Part shown: positions 33,370-42,101 of the stretch, piece after piece
Position numbering within the stretch: position 1 is the first letter of the stretch
How the letters are laid out: each line of letters opens with the position of its first letter
Assembly (NCBI RefSeq): GCF_011762095.1
Contig: NZ_JAASQO010000008.1
Coordinates: 1-64,000 of the forward strand
Origin: Parvibaculum indicum
Lineage (GTDB): Bacteria > Pseudomonadota > Alphaproteobacteria > Parvibaculales > Parvibaculaceae
Reading direction: 5' to 3'
DNA: 64,000 bases
Program-made: the position numbers and the translations under genes
The notes under the pieces: generated by a model
What the model was told of the DNA's origin: nothing
What the model saw: only the letters and a program-made list of their open reading frames with translations
The model's database searches: none

Positions 33370-34983
33370 ATGGAGCGTCATGATGCGATCGTCATAGGGG
33401 CGGGTCTGAACGGTCTCACAGCCGCGGCTCATCTCGCCCGCGCCGGGTTGAAGGTGCTGGTGCTCGATCGCAATGGGCGAGCGGGCGGCACCGCGGCCAT
33501 GCGCGTAATCGCGCCGGGCTTTACGGGCCCTGCCTGGTCGCTGCGCGGCGCCGTCATCGATCCCGAAACCTATGCCGGTCTCGGCCTGGCGGAAGCCGGC
33601 CTCAGGGTGCGCGCCGTGGATGCGGGCATCGGCTGGCTCGGCCCCGATGAATGGACGGCCTCGCTGGGATCGGGCACGGCGCAACGCGCCGAGTTTGCCC
33701 GTCATGCCCGTGAGGACGGCGATGCGTGGCGCCGCTACCGCCGGGACATGCTGAGGCTGGCGGACGCCGTGTCGCCTTCGCTGGCCATGGCCTCTCCGCA
33801 GCCCGGCGAAGCGGGACTGGCCGCCTTCGGCCGCCGTCTGGGCTTTGCAAGCGAACTGGCCGCCTGGCCGCGCAACGATATGGCCGCCAAGCTCGACATC
33901 TGGACGGAAAGCATCGCCACCATTCTGGACCGCTATTTCACCTCGCCGCTGGTGAAGGCGCATCTGGCAGGCGCCGCGCTTGCCGGGGCGACGGTGGGGC
34001 CGTCCTCGCCGATGAGCGCCTGGCGCCTGCTGGTGCCCTTCCTCCGGACCGGTGCGGATGCGACGGAGGGAAGCCCGCGTCTTCTGCTGCCGGTGGGCGG
34101 CACGGATGCCCTGGTGAAATGCCTTGCCGGCATCGTCGAAGGAGCGGGCGGTGAACTCCGCATGGAAGCGGAAGTGACGGATGTGAAGCTGCGCGACCGG
34201 CAGGTGCGCGGCGTGTTGCTTGCCGACGGACAGGAAATCGCCGCCTCCGTCATCGTTTCCGATCTCGATTTCAAGCGCACGATACTGGGGCTCTTCCAGT
34301 GGAAGGACCTGCCGGGCGATCTCGTGGAGGCGGCGGGCCGTTTCCGCATGAAGGGCGCGACCGCGAAACTCAACCTCGCGCTGGATCGGCTGCCCCGTAT
34401 AGCAGGCGTGCCCCGCGACTGTCCGGCGCTGGCGGGCGGCCTGCGCCTGATGGGCGGGCTGGCCGAACAGGACAAGGCGCATGCGCGCTGGCACATGAAT
34501 GTGGTGCCGGAAGACCCGTCGCTTTCCGTCTTTCTGCCGAGCATTGTCGATCCCGCGCTGGCGCCGCCCGGAAAACACGTCATGTCGGTGCTGGTGAACT
34601 GGGTGCCGGAAACGCCGCATGACGGCCCCTGGACGGACGAAAAGAAGGACTGCCTGACCGCGGCCGTGCTGGAGAAGCTCGAAGCGGTCATGCCCGGCCT
34701 GCGCGAGATCGTGCGCGCGCAGGAGACATGGCTGCCGCATGAAGTCGAAAACGAAACCGGCCTCACCTCCGGCGATCTCGATCAGGGCGAAATGACGCTC
34801 GATCAGATGTTCTTCAACCGCCCGACGCCCTTTGGCGCGCCGGGCGGCGGCTATGCGACGCCGCTCAGGAATTTCTACCTCTGCTCGCAGAGCACGCATC
34901 CGGGCGCGCTGCTGCCCGCCCGCGCGGGCGCCAACACCGCCGCGGCCATCCTTGCCTCCATGAAGCGGAGGCAGGGCGCATGA
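33370..34983 (+). CDS. phytoene-desaturase-like FAD oxidoreductase (COG1233), first of a pair
   Basis: A 537-residue flavoprotein. The FAD-binding Rossmann motif is AIVIGAGLNGLTAAAHLARAG (about residues 6-26) followed by VLVLDRNGRAGGTA. The C-terminal FAD motif region contains FYLCSQSTHPGALLPARAGANTA (about 502-524). It belongs to the carotenoid/retinol-desaturase-like group whose substrates are mostly unknown. The stop overlaps the start of the next gene, a second member of the same family, by 4 nt. No carotenoid synthesis genes (crtB, crtE) are nearby, so a carotenoid role is not supported. Probably cytoplasmic or membrane-peripheral. Confidence 0.87.
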   Translation: MERHDAIVIGAGLNGLTAAAHLARAGLKVLVLDRNGRAGGTAAMRVIAPGFTGPAWSLRGAVIDPETYAGLGLAEAGLRVRAVDAGIGWLGPDEWTASLGSGTAQRAEFARHAREDGDAWRRYRRDMLRLADAVSPSLAMASPQPGEAGLAAFGRRLGFASELAAWPRNDMAAKLDIWTESIATILDRYFTSPLVKAHLAGAALAGATVGPSSPMSAWRLLVPFLRTGADATEGSPRLLLPVGGTDALVKCLAGIVEGAGGELRMEAEVTDVKLRDRQVRGVLLADGQEIAASVIVSDLDFKRTILGLFQWKDLPGDLVEAAGRFRMKGATAKLNLALDRLPRIAGVPRDCPALAGGLRLMGGLAEQDKAHARWHMNVVPEDPSLSVFLPSIVDPALAPPGKHVMSVLVNWVPETPHDGPWTDEKKDCLTAAVLEKLEAVMPGLREIVRAQETWLPHEVENETGLTSGDLDQGEMTLDQMFFNRPTPFGAPGGGYATPLRNFYLCSQSTHPGALLPARAGANTAAAILASMKRRQGA

Positions 34984-36560
34984 CCGGCGACCGGCAGGCA
35001 TATGACGCGATCGTGATCGGGGGCGGCCATAACGGGCTCGTCGCCGCAGCCTATCTCGGCCGGGCGGGCAAGCGCGTTCTCGTGCTGGAGGCAGGCGGTA
35101 TCGTCGGCGGCGGCGCCCTGGCCGCCGAGCTTCAGCACAAATACACATTGCCCGCCGTCTCGCATCTGATGGACGGCCTTTCCGATAGCGTCGTGAAGGA
35201 CCTCAAGCTCGCGCGGCACGGCTTTGCCTATGCGGCCTCTGGCCTGCCCACCGTGGCGCTCGATCCCGACGGCCGCCATCTCGTGCTGACGGGCAAGGCG
35301 AAAGACGACGAAGCCTTCCTTTCCGCCCGCGGACAGGACGGCGCGAAATGGACGGGCTTTGCGCGCAAGCTCGAAAACAGTGCGGCATGGCTTTCGCCCC
35401 TGCTCAACCGTCCGCCGCTGGTCGCCGCGTCCTCCGCCGCGCGCGGCAAGCTGATGGCGCGTGCCATGTTCGCCGAAGCCTCGGGCGAGCGGGCGCGGGA
35501 GGCCTTTCTGTCGCTGGCGGCCAAGAGCATTTCCGACTGGGTGCATGAGGAACTGGAGGCACCGCTTCTGGGCGGGCTCGTCGCCTTCGATGCGACGCTC
35601 GGTTCCACCGATGCACCCTATGACGCGGGGACGGCTTTCCGTCTCATCTATCGCCATGCCTTGAAGGCGAAAAGCGGCGTCGCCATTCCCAGAGGCGGCA
35701 TGGGCGCGCTTGCTGAAACGCTTGTGGCGCTGATCGAAGGTCAGCGCGGCGAAGTCTGGGCGGAAGCGCGCGCAAGCCGCATCCTCATGGACGGGGCAAC
35801 GGCCTGTGGCGTCGTCCTCGACAATGGTATCGAGGTGTCGGCCCCGGTGGTCCTCTCCGGCGCGGCGCCGCGCGAAACGCTGTTGCGTCTCGTCGGGGCG
35901 CGATACCTGGAAGCGGATCTGGCGGATCGCCTGTCGCTTGGCAAGGCGGGCGGGGCGACGGCCAAGATCAATCTGGCGCTGGACGGCATGCCGGGCTTTC
36001 GCGGCCTGACGCCGGAACAGGTGGGCGGGCGCATCGTCATCGCGCCTTCGCTGGACGAAGTGGAGGAATCCGCGCTGAGCGCCCGGGCAGGCGCGCTGCC
36101 GCTCGATCCCGTCATGGAAATCGTGATGCCAACATGCCACGACGCGGAGCTTGCGCCGAGCGGTCATCACATCATGTCGATCCTCGTGCATCAGGTGCCC
36201 TATGAGGTCGAAGGCGGCTGGGACGCGCGGCGCGAGGAATTCGTGCAGCGCGCCATTCGTACCGTGTGCCGTTATGCGCCGGATGCGACCGACTACATTC
36301 TGGCCGGCGAAGTGCTGACACCGCCCGATCTCGAAACGAAATACGGCATCCGGGGCGGTGACTGGCATCAGGGCGGGCTCAATCCGTTCGACCTGCTGGG
36401 GCTAAGGCCAGAGCCGGAGCTGGCCGGATATGCAACGCCGGTGAGCGGTCTTTATCTTTGCGGCGCGGGCTGCCATCCCGGTGGCGGCGTAACCGGCCTG
36501 CCGGGCAAGTTCGCGGCAGAAACCGTTCTGGAAGCCGAGAGCCGGGGAGGGCGCGCATGA
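34980..36560 (+). CDS. phytoene-desaturase-like FAD oxidoreductase (COG1233), second of a pair
   Basis: A 526-residue relative of the preceding gene. The FAD motif AIVIGGGHNGLVAAAYLGRAG is at about residues 10-30, with VLVLEAGGIVGGGA next. A C-terminal GLYLCGAGCHPGGGVTGLPG segment is typical of this family. Both stop and start overlap neighbours by four bases (ATGA), so the three genes 33370-37696 are translationally coupled and their products probably work together. The two flavoproteins are clearly diverged, which points to two successive oxidations or a heterodimer rather than a recent duplication. Substrate unknown. Confidence 0.87.
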   Translation: MTGDRQAYDAIVIGGGHNGLVAAAYLGRAGKRVLVLEAGGIVGGGALAAELQHKYTLPAVSHLMDGLSDSVVKDLKLARHGFAYAASGLPTVALDPDGRHLVLTGKAKDDEAFLSARGQDGAKWTGFARKLENSAAWLSPLLNRPPLVAASSAARGKLMARAMFAEASGERAREAFLSLAAKSISDWVHEELEAPLLGGLVAFDATLGSTDAPYDAGTAFRLIYRHALKAKSGVAIPRGGMGALAETLVALIEGQRGEVWAEARASRILMDGATACGVVLDNGIEVSAPVVLSGAAPRETLLRLVGARYLEADLADRLSLGKAGGATAKINLALDGMPGFRGLTPEQVGGRIVIAPSLDEVEESALSARAGALPLDPVMEIVMPTCHDAELAPSGHHIMSILVHQVPYEVEGGWDARREEFVQRAIRTVCRYAPDATDYILAGEVLTPPDLETKYGIRGGDWHQGGLNPFDLLGLRPEPELAGYATPVSGLYLCGAGCHPGGGVTGLPGKFAAETVLEAESRGGRA

Positions 36561-37696
36561 GCGGCGATCTCCCCTTCAGGCGGCATCTGCGCATGACTCC
36601 GCTCCACAGCGAAGTGGCGGCGGAAAGCCGGACAAACGACTGGGTCGAACGCAACGGCTTCACCATAGCCGGTCACCTCGATACGCCGGAAACGGAAGTC
36701 TTCGCGCGCTACCACCGCGCGACGCTGGCCGATATTTCGCCGCGTTTCCGCTATCGCATCGCGGGCCGCGAAGCCATGGATTGTCTGAACCGGCTCGTGA
36801 CATCGGATATTTCCACCCTCGAAGAGGGGCATTTCGGTCCGGTCGCATTTTGCGATGAAAACGGACAGTTGGTGGGCGAGGGGGAACTGGCCCGTATCGG
36901 TGCGACCGAATACCGTCTGTTCACGGAAGAAGAAGTGCTGTCATGGCTTCGGCGCAATTCGACGGGCTTCCAGGTCCATGCCGAGGACGTCAGCGCGGAA
37001 AGTGCCGGTATCGAGCTGGCGGGGCCGCTGGCCGAGGCGGTGCTGGAGGAAGCCGGTTTCGATCCCGTGCGCCTGCTGCAGGCGGGCCATGCCCAGACAC
37101 GCGATCTGATGGGCATGCCGGTGGCGGTCCTGCGCCATGTCGGCGATGTCTTCGAGTTCTGGCCGGAAGAGGACGACGCGGTCCCGCTCTGGCGTCATCT
37201 CATGCAGGCGGGCCGCGAGGCCGGTCTTCAGGCGATCGGCGAAAGGACACGGAACCTTGTGCGGATCGACCGGGGATGCCCGCGCATGGGGGCGGACTAT
37301 CTCGGCGCGCTTTCCGCCGTGTCGGGCGATCATGTGCGAACGCCTTATGAAATGCCCGGCGAGACGGATGTCGATTTCGGCAAGCCCGTCTTCAACGGCC
37401 GCGCTGCGCTGCGGCGCATGGCCGTGCAATCCGCCGCCCGCCGGATCGTGGCATTGGCGGTGGACGATGCACGGGACCTGACATTCGCCATCGTCTGCAA
37501 GGGCGAGCATCAGGTCGGCGTCTGCACCAGCATCGCCTTCATGCCCGAGACCGGCCAGTATCTCGCCATAGCCACGGTGGAAGCGGCGGCCTGTGCCTCG
37601 GGCGGCCTCACCGTCGAGACGGAAATCCGGCGCGAACTGGCCGTATGGCGCGAAAAACTGCCCGCCCGGATCCGTCCGCTCCCGGCAAAGCGCTGA
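36557..37696 (+). CDS. GcvT-fold (aminomethyltransferase-like) folate-binding protein
   Basis: A 379-residue protein of the glycine-cleavage-T / YgfZ / DmdA fold. Segments typical of that fold are ARYHRATLADISPRFRYRIAG with NRLVTSDIS (about residues 56-95), LAGPLAEAVLEEAGFDP (about 154-170), and RIDRGCPRMGADYLGALS followed by PYEMPGETDVDFGKPVFNGR (about 236-280). It would bind tetrahydrofolate and accept a one-carbon unit, or act in an Fe-S-linked role as YgfZ does. The start ATG overlaps the previous stop; a longer frame to 36458 lies inside the previous gene. With the two flavoproteins it suggests oxidative demethylation of an unknown methylated compound, an inference. Confidence 0.78.
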   Translation: MSGDLPFRRHLRMTPLHSEVAAESRTNDWVERNGFTIAGHLDTPETEVFARYHRATLADISPRFRYRIAGREAMDCLNRLVTSDISTLEEGHFGPVAFCDENGQLVGEGELARIGATEYRLFTEEEVLSWLRRNSTGFQVHAEDVSAESAGIELAGPLAEAVLEEAGFDPVRLLQAGHAQTRDLMGMPVAVLRHVGDVFEFWPEEDDAVPLWRHLMQAGREAGLQAIGERTRNLVRIDRGCPRMGADYLGALSAVSGDHVRTPYEMPGETDVDFGKPVFNGRAALRRMAVQSAARRIVALAVDDARDLTFAIVCKGEHQVGVCTSIAFMPETGQYLAIATVEAAACASGGLTVETEIRRELAVWREKLPARIRPLPAKR

Positions 37697-37926
37697 TCCC
37701 GAAAAAATCTTCGCTTCATGCGACGGAACGCCGTGCCTCCCCCGTTTATGAAGGCAGGAACGGCGAGACGGCGTTCGGCCCCTCCCCCCTGGCCTAGCGG
37801 GTCTTGCGGTTCCTTTCCCGCGGAGATCGGCGGCCGGAATTTCATAACTCCCGGCGGCCGGTCCCCGGGGCGACCCGAAAAAATGTTGGCTCACCGGGGT
37901 ACGGCGAACTGACGAAAGGCTATGAA

Positions 37927-38850
37927 ATGAAGAAGCTCACTTTCACCGCAATCGGCGCGCTGACGCTTGCGCTGGCGGTTCCGGCCCTGGCGGCGACGAC
38001 CGGCATGGGCAAAGGCCCGCATGGCGACCATCACGGCGGCATGTTCCAGAAAGCCGATACGAATGGCGACGGCGCGATCACGCTCGAAGAAGCGAAGGCG
38101 AAGAGCGCCGACATGTTTGCGAAGCTCGACCTCGACGGGAACGGTTCCCTTACGCAGGAAGAGATGAGCGAAGCCCGCCAGAAGATGCGCGCCGAACGGC
38201 GCAAGGAAATGGCCGGCAAGCGGTTCGAGCGGCTGGACCTCAACGATGACGGTTCGGTCACGCGCGAGGAAATGGAGGAAGCCGCCGAGAAGCGCATGAA
38301 GCGTTCCGATGACCGCGACTTCAGCAAGTATCACCGCGGTGGCGACTATGGCCATCACGGCAAGCACGGGAAACGCGGCGACGGACCTCGTTTCGGCAGG
38401 GCCGATACCGACAAGGACGGCAAGGTGTCGCTGGCTGAATTCAACGCGGGCGGCGAAAAGATGTTCAAGCGGTTCGACCGTGACGACGACGGCAAGATCG
38501 AACTGAAGAGCGACCGTCCCTTCATGAAGCGTCTCGCCAAAGCCGATACGAACGACGACGGCGTCATCACGAAGGAAGAAGCCGGCGCTTTCGGGACCGA
38601 ACGCTTCAAGGCGCTGGATGGCGACGGTGACGGCTACCTCTCCAGGGAAGAGCGCAAGGCTGCATGGTCGAAGGGCCGGGAAGGTCGCCGCGAGGCGCAC
38701 TTCAAGATGCTTGACGCCGACGGCAATGGCAGCGTGACGCTGGCCGAGTTTCAGGCCCGGACCGAAAAGATGTTCGGTTATATGGACCGGAATGACGACG
38801 GCAAGGTCGAGCGTGGCGAAGGCCGCCACGGCTTCGGCAAGCGTGGCTGA
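37927..38850 (+). CDS. secreted protein with about nine EF-hand calcium-binding motifs
   Basis: A 307-residue exported protein. The signal peptide covers about residues 1-21 (PALA-A). The mature part is almost entirely EF-hand loops of the form DxNxDGxIxxxE: DTNGDGAITLEE, DLDGNGSLTQEE, DLNDDGSVTREE, DTDKDGKVSLAE, DRDDDGKIELKS (last position atypical), DTNDDGVITKEE, DGDGDGYLSREE, DADGNGSVTLAE and DRNDDGKVERGE. A His-rich linker (HHGKHGKRGD) lies in the middle. It would buffer or sense calcium or other divalent metals in the periplasm or outside. The downstream sigma factor / anti-sigma / metal-sensor operon points to a shared metal response. Confidence 0.9.
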   Translation: MKKLTFTAIGALTLALAVPALAATTGMGKGPHGDHHGGMFQKADTNGDGAITLEEAKAKSADMFAKLDLDGNGSLTQEEMSEARQKMRAERRKEMAGKRFERLDLNDDGSVTREEMEEAAEKRMKRSDDRDFSKYHRGGDYGHHGKHGKRGDGPRFGRADTDKDGKVSLAEFNAGGEKMFKRFDRDDDGKIELKSDRPFMKRLAKADTNDDGVITKEEAGAFGTERFKALDGDGDGYLSREERKAAWSKGREGRREAHFKMLDADGNGSVTLAEFQARTEKMFGYMDRNDDGKVERGEGRHGFGKRG

Positions 38851-38929
38851 CATGCCCGGGCGGGGCAGTCATGCCTGAAACGGCAAATCGGGGTAAGCTT
38901 AAAGAGCGGCACCCGGTAGGAACGCCGCG

Positions 38930-38957
38930 AGGTGCGGGCGCAAGCCCGCACCTTTTC
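38930..38957 (+). terminator. intrinsic terminator after the EF-hand gene
   Basis: AGGTGCGGGC (38930-38939) pairs perfectly with GCCCGCACCT (38944-38953) around a GCAA tetraloop, followed by TTT. It lies 80 nt behind the EF-hand stop and in front of the sigma-factor gene, so the two are separate units. The longer open frame of the sigma gene beginning at 38871 would have to be translated through this hairpin. Confidence 0.8.
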
Positions 38958-39011
38958 GTCATATCTGCGCAAGGCGGTCCTGCCGGGCGCCTGGAAGGGG
39001 GAAGACCGCGT

Positions 39012-39584
39012 TTGGACGGAATTCCGGACGACGAGCTGGTGGCCGCCGTCGCAAAGGGCGACGAAGACGCGTGCCGCGAACTGATGAAGCGCCATCTCGG
39101 CCGGGTGGTGGCGCTTGCCCGGCGCATGCTCGGCAATCAGGACGATGCGGAAGAAATTGCGCAGGAAGTGTTCCTGCGGGTCTGGAAGCATGCGGAAAAG
39201 TGGGAGCCGGGCCGGGCGCAGTTTTCCACCTGGCTGCACCGGGTCGGAACCAATCTCTGTCTCGACCGGCTGCGCAAGCAGGGCATGGACGACCTGGACG
39301 CGATCCCCGAACCCGCCAGCGAAGACCCGACCCCCTATGAGGCGATGGCACAGAAGGATGTCGCCCGGCGCGTGGAAGCGGCATTGCAGCAATTGCCGCC
39401 GCGCCAGCGCCTCGCGATCACATTGTCGCATTATCAGGGCCTCACCAATATCGAGGCCGCGCAGGTGATGGATGTGACCGTCGAAGCGGTGGAATCGCTG
39501 CTGGGCCGAGCGCGTCGCGCGCTGAAGGCGGCGCTGGCGACGGAAAAGGATGAGTTGCTCCGTAAAATGAACACAGGCGCCTGA
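39012..39584 (+). CDS. ECF-type RNA polymerase sigma factor
   Basis: A 190-residue sigma-70-family extracytoplasmic-function factor. Region 2 is seen in LARRMLGNQDDAEEIAQEVFLRVW and WLHRVGTNLCLDRLRKQ. Region 4 is in LPPRQRLAITLSHYQGLTNIEAAQVM with the recognition helix VEAVESLLGRARRAL. TTG 39012 is used as start because it lies behind the terminator at 38930-38957, has GGAAGGGGGA upstream, and directly precedes the conserved DDELVAAVAKGD. ATG 38871 would add 47 residues that look non-coding. The next genes encode an anti-sigma-like membrane protein and a CnrR-type sensor, so control by sequestration is likely. Confidence 0.88.
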   Translation: MDGIPDDELVAAVAKGDEDACRELMKRHLGRVVALARRMLGNQDDAEEIAQEVFLRVWKHAEKWEPGRAQFSTWLHRVGTNLCLDRLRKQGMDDLDAIPEPASEDPTPYEAMAQKDVARRVEAALQQLPPRQRLAITLSHYQGLTNIEAAQVMDVTVEAVESLLGRARRALKAALATEKDELLRKMNTGA

Positions 39585-39611
39585 GAAGCAGGCCGCCCAC
39601 GGGATACTGAA

Positions 39612-40151
39612 ATGATGAACGCTGGACCGATGACATTGGAACGCCTCGATAGCTTGCTCGCCGCCTATGGCGCGGACGAGGCGGGCTGGCCCGCCGGCGA
39701 ACGGCAGGCGGCGCACGAGCTGATCGCCGCCTCCGACGAGGCAAGGCGGCTGCTGGAGGAGGCGCGGGAGCTGGATGCGCTTTTGAACGCGGCGCCTGTC
39801 GAGAAGCCGTCCGCGGAGCTGGTTGAACGGCTGATGGCCGCGCGCCCCAGAGAATTGCCGAGGGAATTGACGGGCGCTAGGCGCGCATCCGGCGGGATGA
39901 GGAAGAAGGGCGGCAGCCTGCGCGGTTTCGCCGCCGCGCTTTGGCCTTATGGCTCTTCCGCATTTCCGGCGGGCGCACTGGCGGCCTCGCTGGTGCTCGG
40001 GATTGCACTCGGCACCTCCACCGGCATCAGCCCCATCGCGACGAATAACGGCGTGGCGATAACCGCCACCGAGACGGCGGATTCCACTGACGACCAGCTG
40101 ATCGCGATTGCACTGGCCGATTCGGGCTATATCGAGGAATGGACTCAATGA
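39612..40151 (+). CDS. putative membrane anti-sigma factor
   Basis: A 179-residue single-pass membrane protein. A cytoplasmic helical part (residues 1-110) begins with LERLDSLLAAYGADEAGWPAG and is followed by a basic stretch. One membrane helix (about 121-140, GALAASLVLGIALG) and a short periplasmic tail complete it. Its position directly behind an ECF sigma gene (27 nt) and its topology suggest that it sequesters the sigma factor. It has no zinc-binding anti-sigma motif (HxxxCxxC). Similar small proteins accompany the sigma/CnrR-type sets of alphaproteobacteria. The function is inferred mainly from context. Confidence 0.7.
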   Translation: MMNAGPMTLERLDSLLAAYGADEAGWPAGERQAAHELIAASDEARRLLEEARELDALLNAAPVEKPSAELVERLMAARPRELPRELTGARRASGGMRKKGGSLRGFAAALWPYGSSAFPAGALAASLVLGIALGTSTGISPIATNNGVAITATETADSTDDQLIAIALADSGYIEEWTQ

Positions 40152-40678
40152 GCGATATGAACCCGCAGACCGATTCCGGTTCCGCGCCGAAACAGCGGCG
40201 ATGGCTCGGGCCCGCCTTTCTCGCCTCCGCCGCGCTCAATATCTTTTTGATCGCGCTCATCGCGACGCCGCTCGTCTTCCACGGATGGCCGGGGCCTCAT
40301 GACGGCGGGTTTCGCGAGAGCGGGTCTCGCCACGGCATTTTCGCGGCCTTGCGGGAACTGCCGCCCGAAGACCGCAAGATGTTGCGCCAGTCCATGCGCG
40401 ACAGTTTTCGCGAGATGAGGCCCTTCCTGCGCAAGGCGGGAAGTGGGCGCAAGGCGCTGGCGGACGCGATCGGCGCCGATCCGTTCGATCCCGACAAGGT
40501 GCGCGCCGCCATGGCGGGAATAGACGCGCCGATGGATGAGGTGCGCCGGATCGGGCAGGCTTCTTTCATCGACACACTCGAAAAGATGACGCCGGAGCAG
40601 CGACGTCATGTGGCCGAAAAGATCGGCGAAGAACGCCATCACCGCTGGAACCGGGACGATGACGACGACGATCGCTGA
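40148..40678 (+). CDS. periplasmic heavy-metal sensor-like protein (CnrR/metal-resistance family)
   Basis: A 176-residue protein with an N-terminal membrane anchor (about residues 21-42). Its periplasmic helical hairpin resembles the CnrR/CzcE-like and CpxP-like LTxxQ group: LPPEDRKMLRQSMRDSFREMR, then ASFIDTLEKMTPEQRRHVAEKI. The C-terminus HHRWNRDDDDDDR is strongly metal-binding in character. The start ATG overlaps the preceding anti-sigma stop by four bases; an in-frame ATG nine bases upstream is less likely. It probably senses metal or envelope stress and transmits to the anti-sigma/sigma pair. Which metal cannot be read. Confidence 0.75.
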   Translation: MSDMNPQTDSGSAPKQRRWLGPAFLASAALNIFLIALIATPLVFHGWPGPHDGGFRESGSRHGIFAALRELPPEDRKMLRQSMRDSFREMRPFLRKAGSGRKALADAIGADPFDPDKVRAAMAGIDAPMDEVRRIGQASFIDTLEKMTPEQRRHVAEKIGEERHHRWNRDDDDDDR

Positions 40679-40740
40679 TGGCTTTTTTTTCCGCAAGTTG
40701 ATGCGGGACGGGCTCTTGCGCCTGCGCTAAGCTCCGGGCG

Positions 40741-42087
40741 ATGAGCTGGTATCATTCGAGCATGTACGATCCCGCCGTTCCGGTGGGAAGTTTTTGGGAA
40801 GAGGATGCCCCGCCGCTGGCGGCGGGCGTTGACCGGGGTGCTTTCCGCGAAGGGGAGGCGACGTGCGAGGTCGCCATAATCGGCGGCGGCTATACCGGGC
40901 TTTCCGCAGCGCTGCATCTTGCCCGCGATCATCATGTCGATGTGCGCTTGCTTGAGGCCGGACCGCTGGGCTGGGGTGCCTCCGGCCGGAATGGCGGCTT
41001 TTGCACCTTGCAGCCCAGCGGGCTCGGGCTTGGCGAGTTGATCTCGCGTTTCGGAAAGCCGGAGACCCGGCGTTTTATCTCCTCGCAAATCGAGGCGGTG
41101 GACCTCATCCAGGCGCTGGCGCGGGACGAGGGGATCGATTACCGCCCGCAAGGCGACGGCACACTGCATGTCGCGCATGACGAAAAGCGTTTTCAGCAAC
41201 TGGAAGAGGAAGTCCGCCTCTGGCGCGACAGCTTTGGCGTTCAGGCAAGGCTGATGCGCCGGGAAGAAGTGGCCGCCAGCCAGTACGACTCCACCGAACA
41301 ATTCGGCGCCGCCTTCAACCCCGTCGGTTTCGGGCTGCACCCCATGCGCTTTGCCCGGGGGCTTGCCGCGGCGGCGGCTCGACACGGCGCGAAACTGCAC
41401 GGCAACAGCCATGTCGAAAGCTGGGAGCGGCATGGCGGCTGGCATCACCTGGCGACCGAAGGCGGCACGTTGCGCGCCCGCAAGGTGATCGCCGCGACCA
41501 ATGGGTTTCTCCGTCCGGCCCTCGATCGACGCCTTGAAAGGCGGGTGGTGCCGGTTCTGTCCAACATCGTCGTCACCCGTCCCCTTGCCGAGGGCGAAAG
41601 GCTGGCGCAGAAATGGCGGACGGAGCGGCCCTGTTCCAACACGCGGAACCTGCTTTTTTACTACCGCATGTTGCCGGACAAGCGTTTCCTCTTCGGCGCG
41701 CGGGGCGACCTGACGGGCAGGCCCGAGGACGGGGCCGCCATGCGTCGCTGGATGGAAAGGCGTCTCGGCGAGGTCTTTCCGGCATGGGCGGCGGTCGAAA
41801 CCACCCATTACTGGCGCGGTTTCGTTTGCATGACGCGCCGCCTGACGCCGTCCATCGCCTTCATGGAGGACGACCGGACGGCGCTGGCGGTGCTTGCCTA
41901 TCATGGCGACGGGGTGTCCGCAGCCCCCTGGGCGGGCCGCATGGCCGCCCGGCTCATTGTCGGGACCGCCGAAGAGGCGGATTTGCCGGCGCCTTTCCGG
42001 GGCGAACCGGGGGCCATTCCCTTTGCGGCATTGCGGCGCTGGTATCTCAGGGGGGCTCTCAGCTACTATCGCTGGACTGACCTCTGA
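40741..42087 (+). CDS. puuB: FAD-dependent amine oxidoreductase, gamma-glutamylputrescine oxidase-like
   Basis: A 448-residue DAO-family flavoprotein. The FAD motif VAIIGGGYTGLSAALHLARDH is at about residues 43-63. The segment GASGRNGGFCTLQPSGLGLGEL (about 80-101) is the characteristic PuuB/DadA-like region. The C-terminal HYWRGFVCMTRRLTPSI and LAYHGDGVSAAPWAGRMAA carry the FAD-isoalloxazine contacts. It would oxidise gamma-glutamylputrescine or a similar gamma-glutamylated amine to the aldehyde. The gene 14 nt downstream encodes a PuuA-like ligase, which supports the assignment. Substrate specificity may differ (ethanolamine and isopropylamine pathways use the same architecture). Confidence 0.8.
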   Translation: MSWYHSSMYDPAVPVGSFWEEDAPPLAAGVDRGAFREGEATCEVAIIGGGYTGLSAALHLARDHHVDVRLLEAGPLGWGASGRNGGFCTLQPSGLGLGELISRFGKPETRRFISSQIEAVDLIQALARDEGIDYRPQGDGTLHVAHDEKRFQQLEEEVRLWRDSFGVQARLMRREEVAASQYDSTEQFGAAFNPVGFGLHPMRFARGLAAAAARHGAKLHGNSHVESWERHGGWHHLATEGGTLRARKVIAATNGFLRPALDRRLERRVVPVLSNIVVTRPLAEGERLAQKWRTERPCSNTRNLLFYYRMLPDKRFLFGARGDLTGRPEDGAAMRRWMERRLGEVFPAWAAVETTHYWRGFVCMTRRLTPSIAFMEDDRTALAVLAYHGDGVSAAPWAGRMAARLIVGTAEEADLPAPFRGEPGAIPFAALRRWYLRGALSYYRWTDL

Positions 42088-42101
42088 CCCTTGGGTTTTT
42101 C

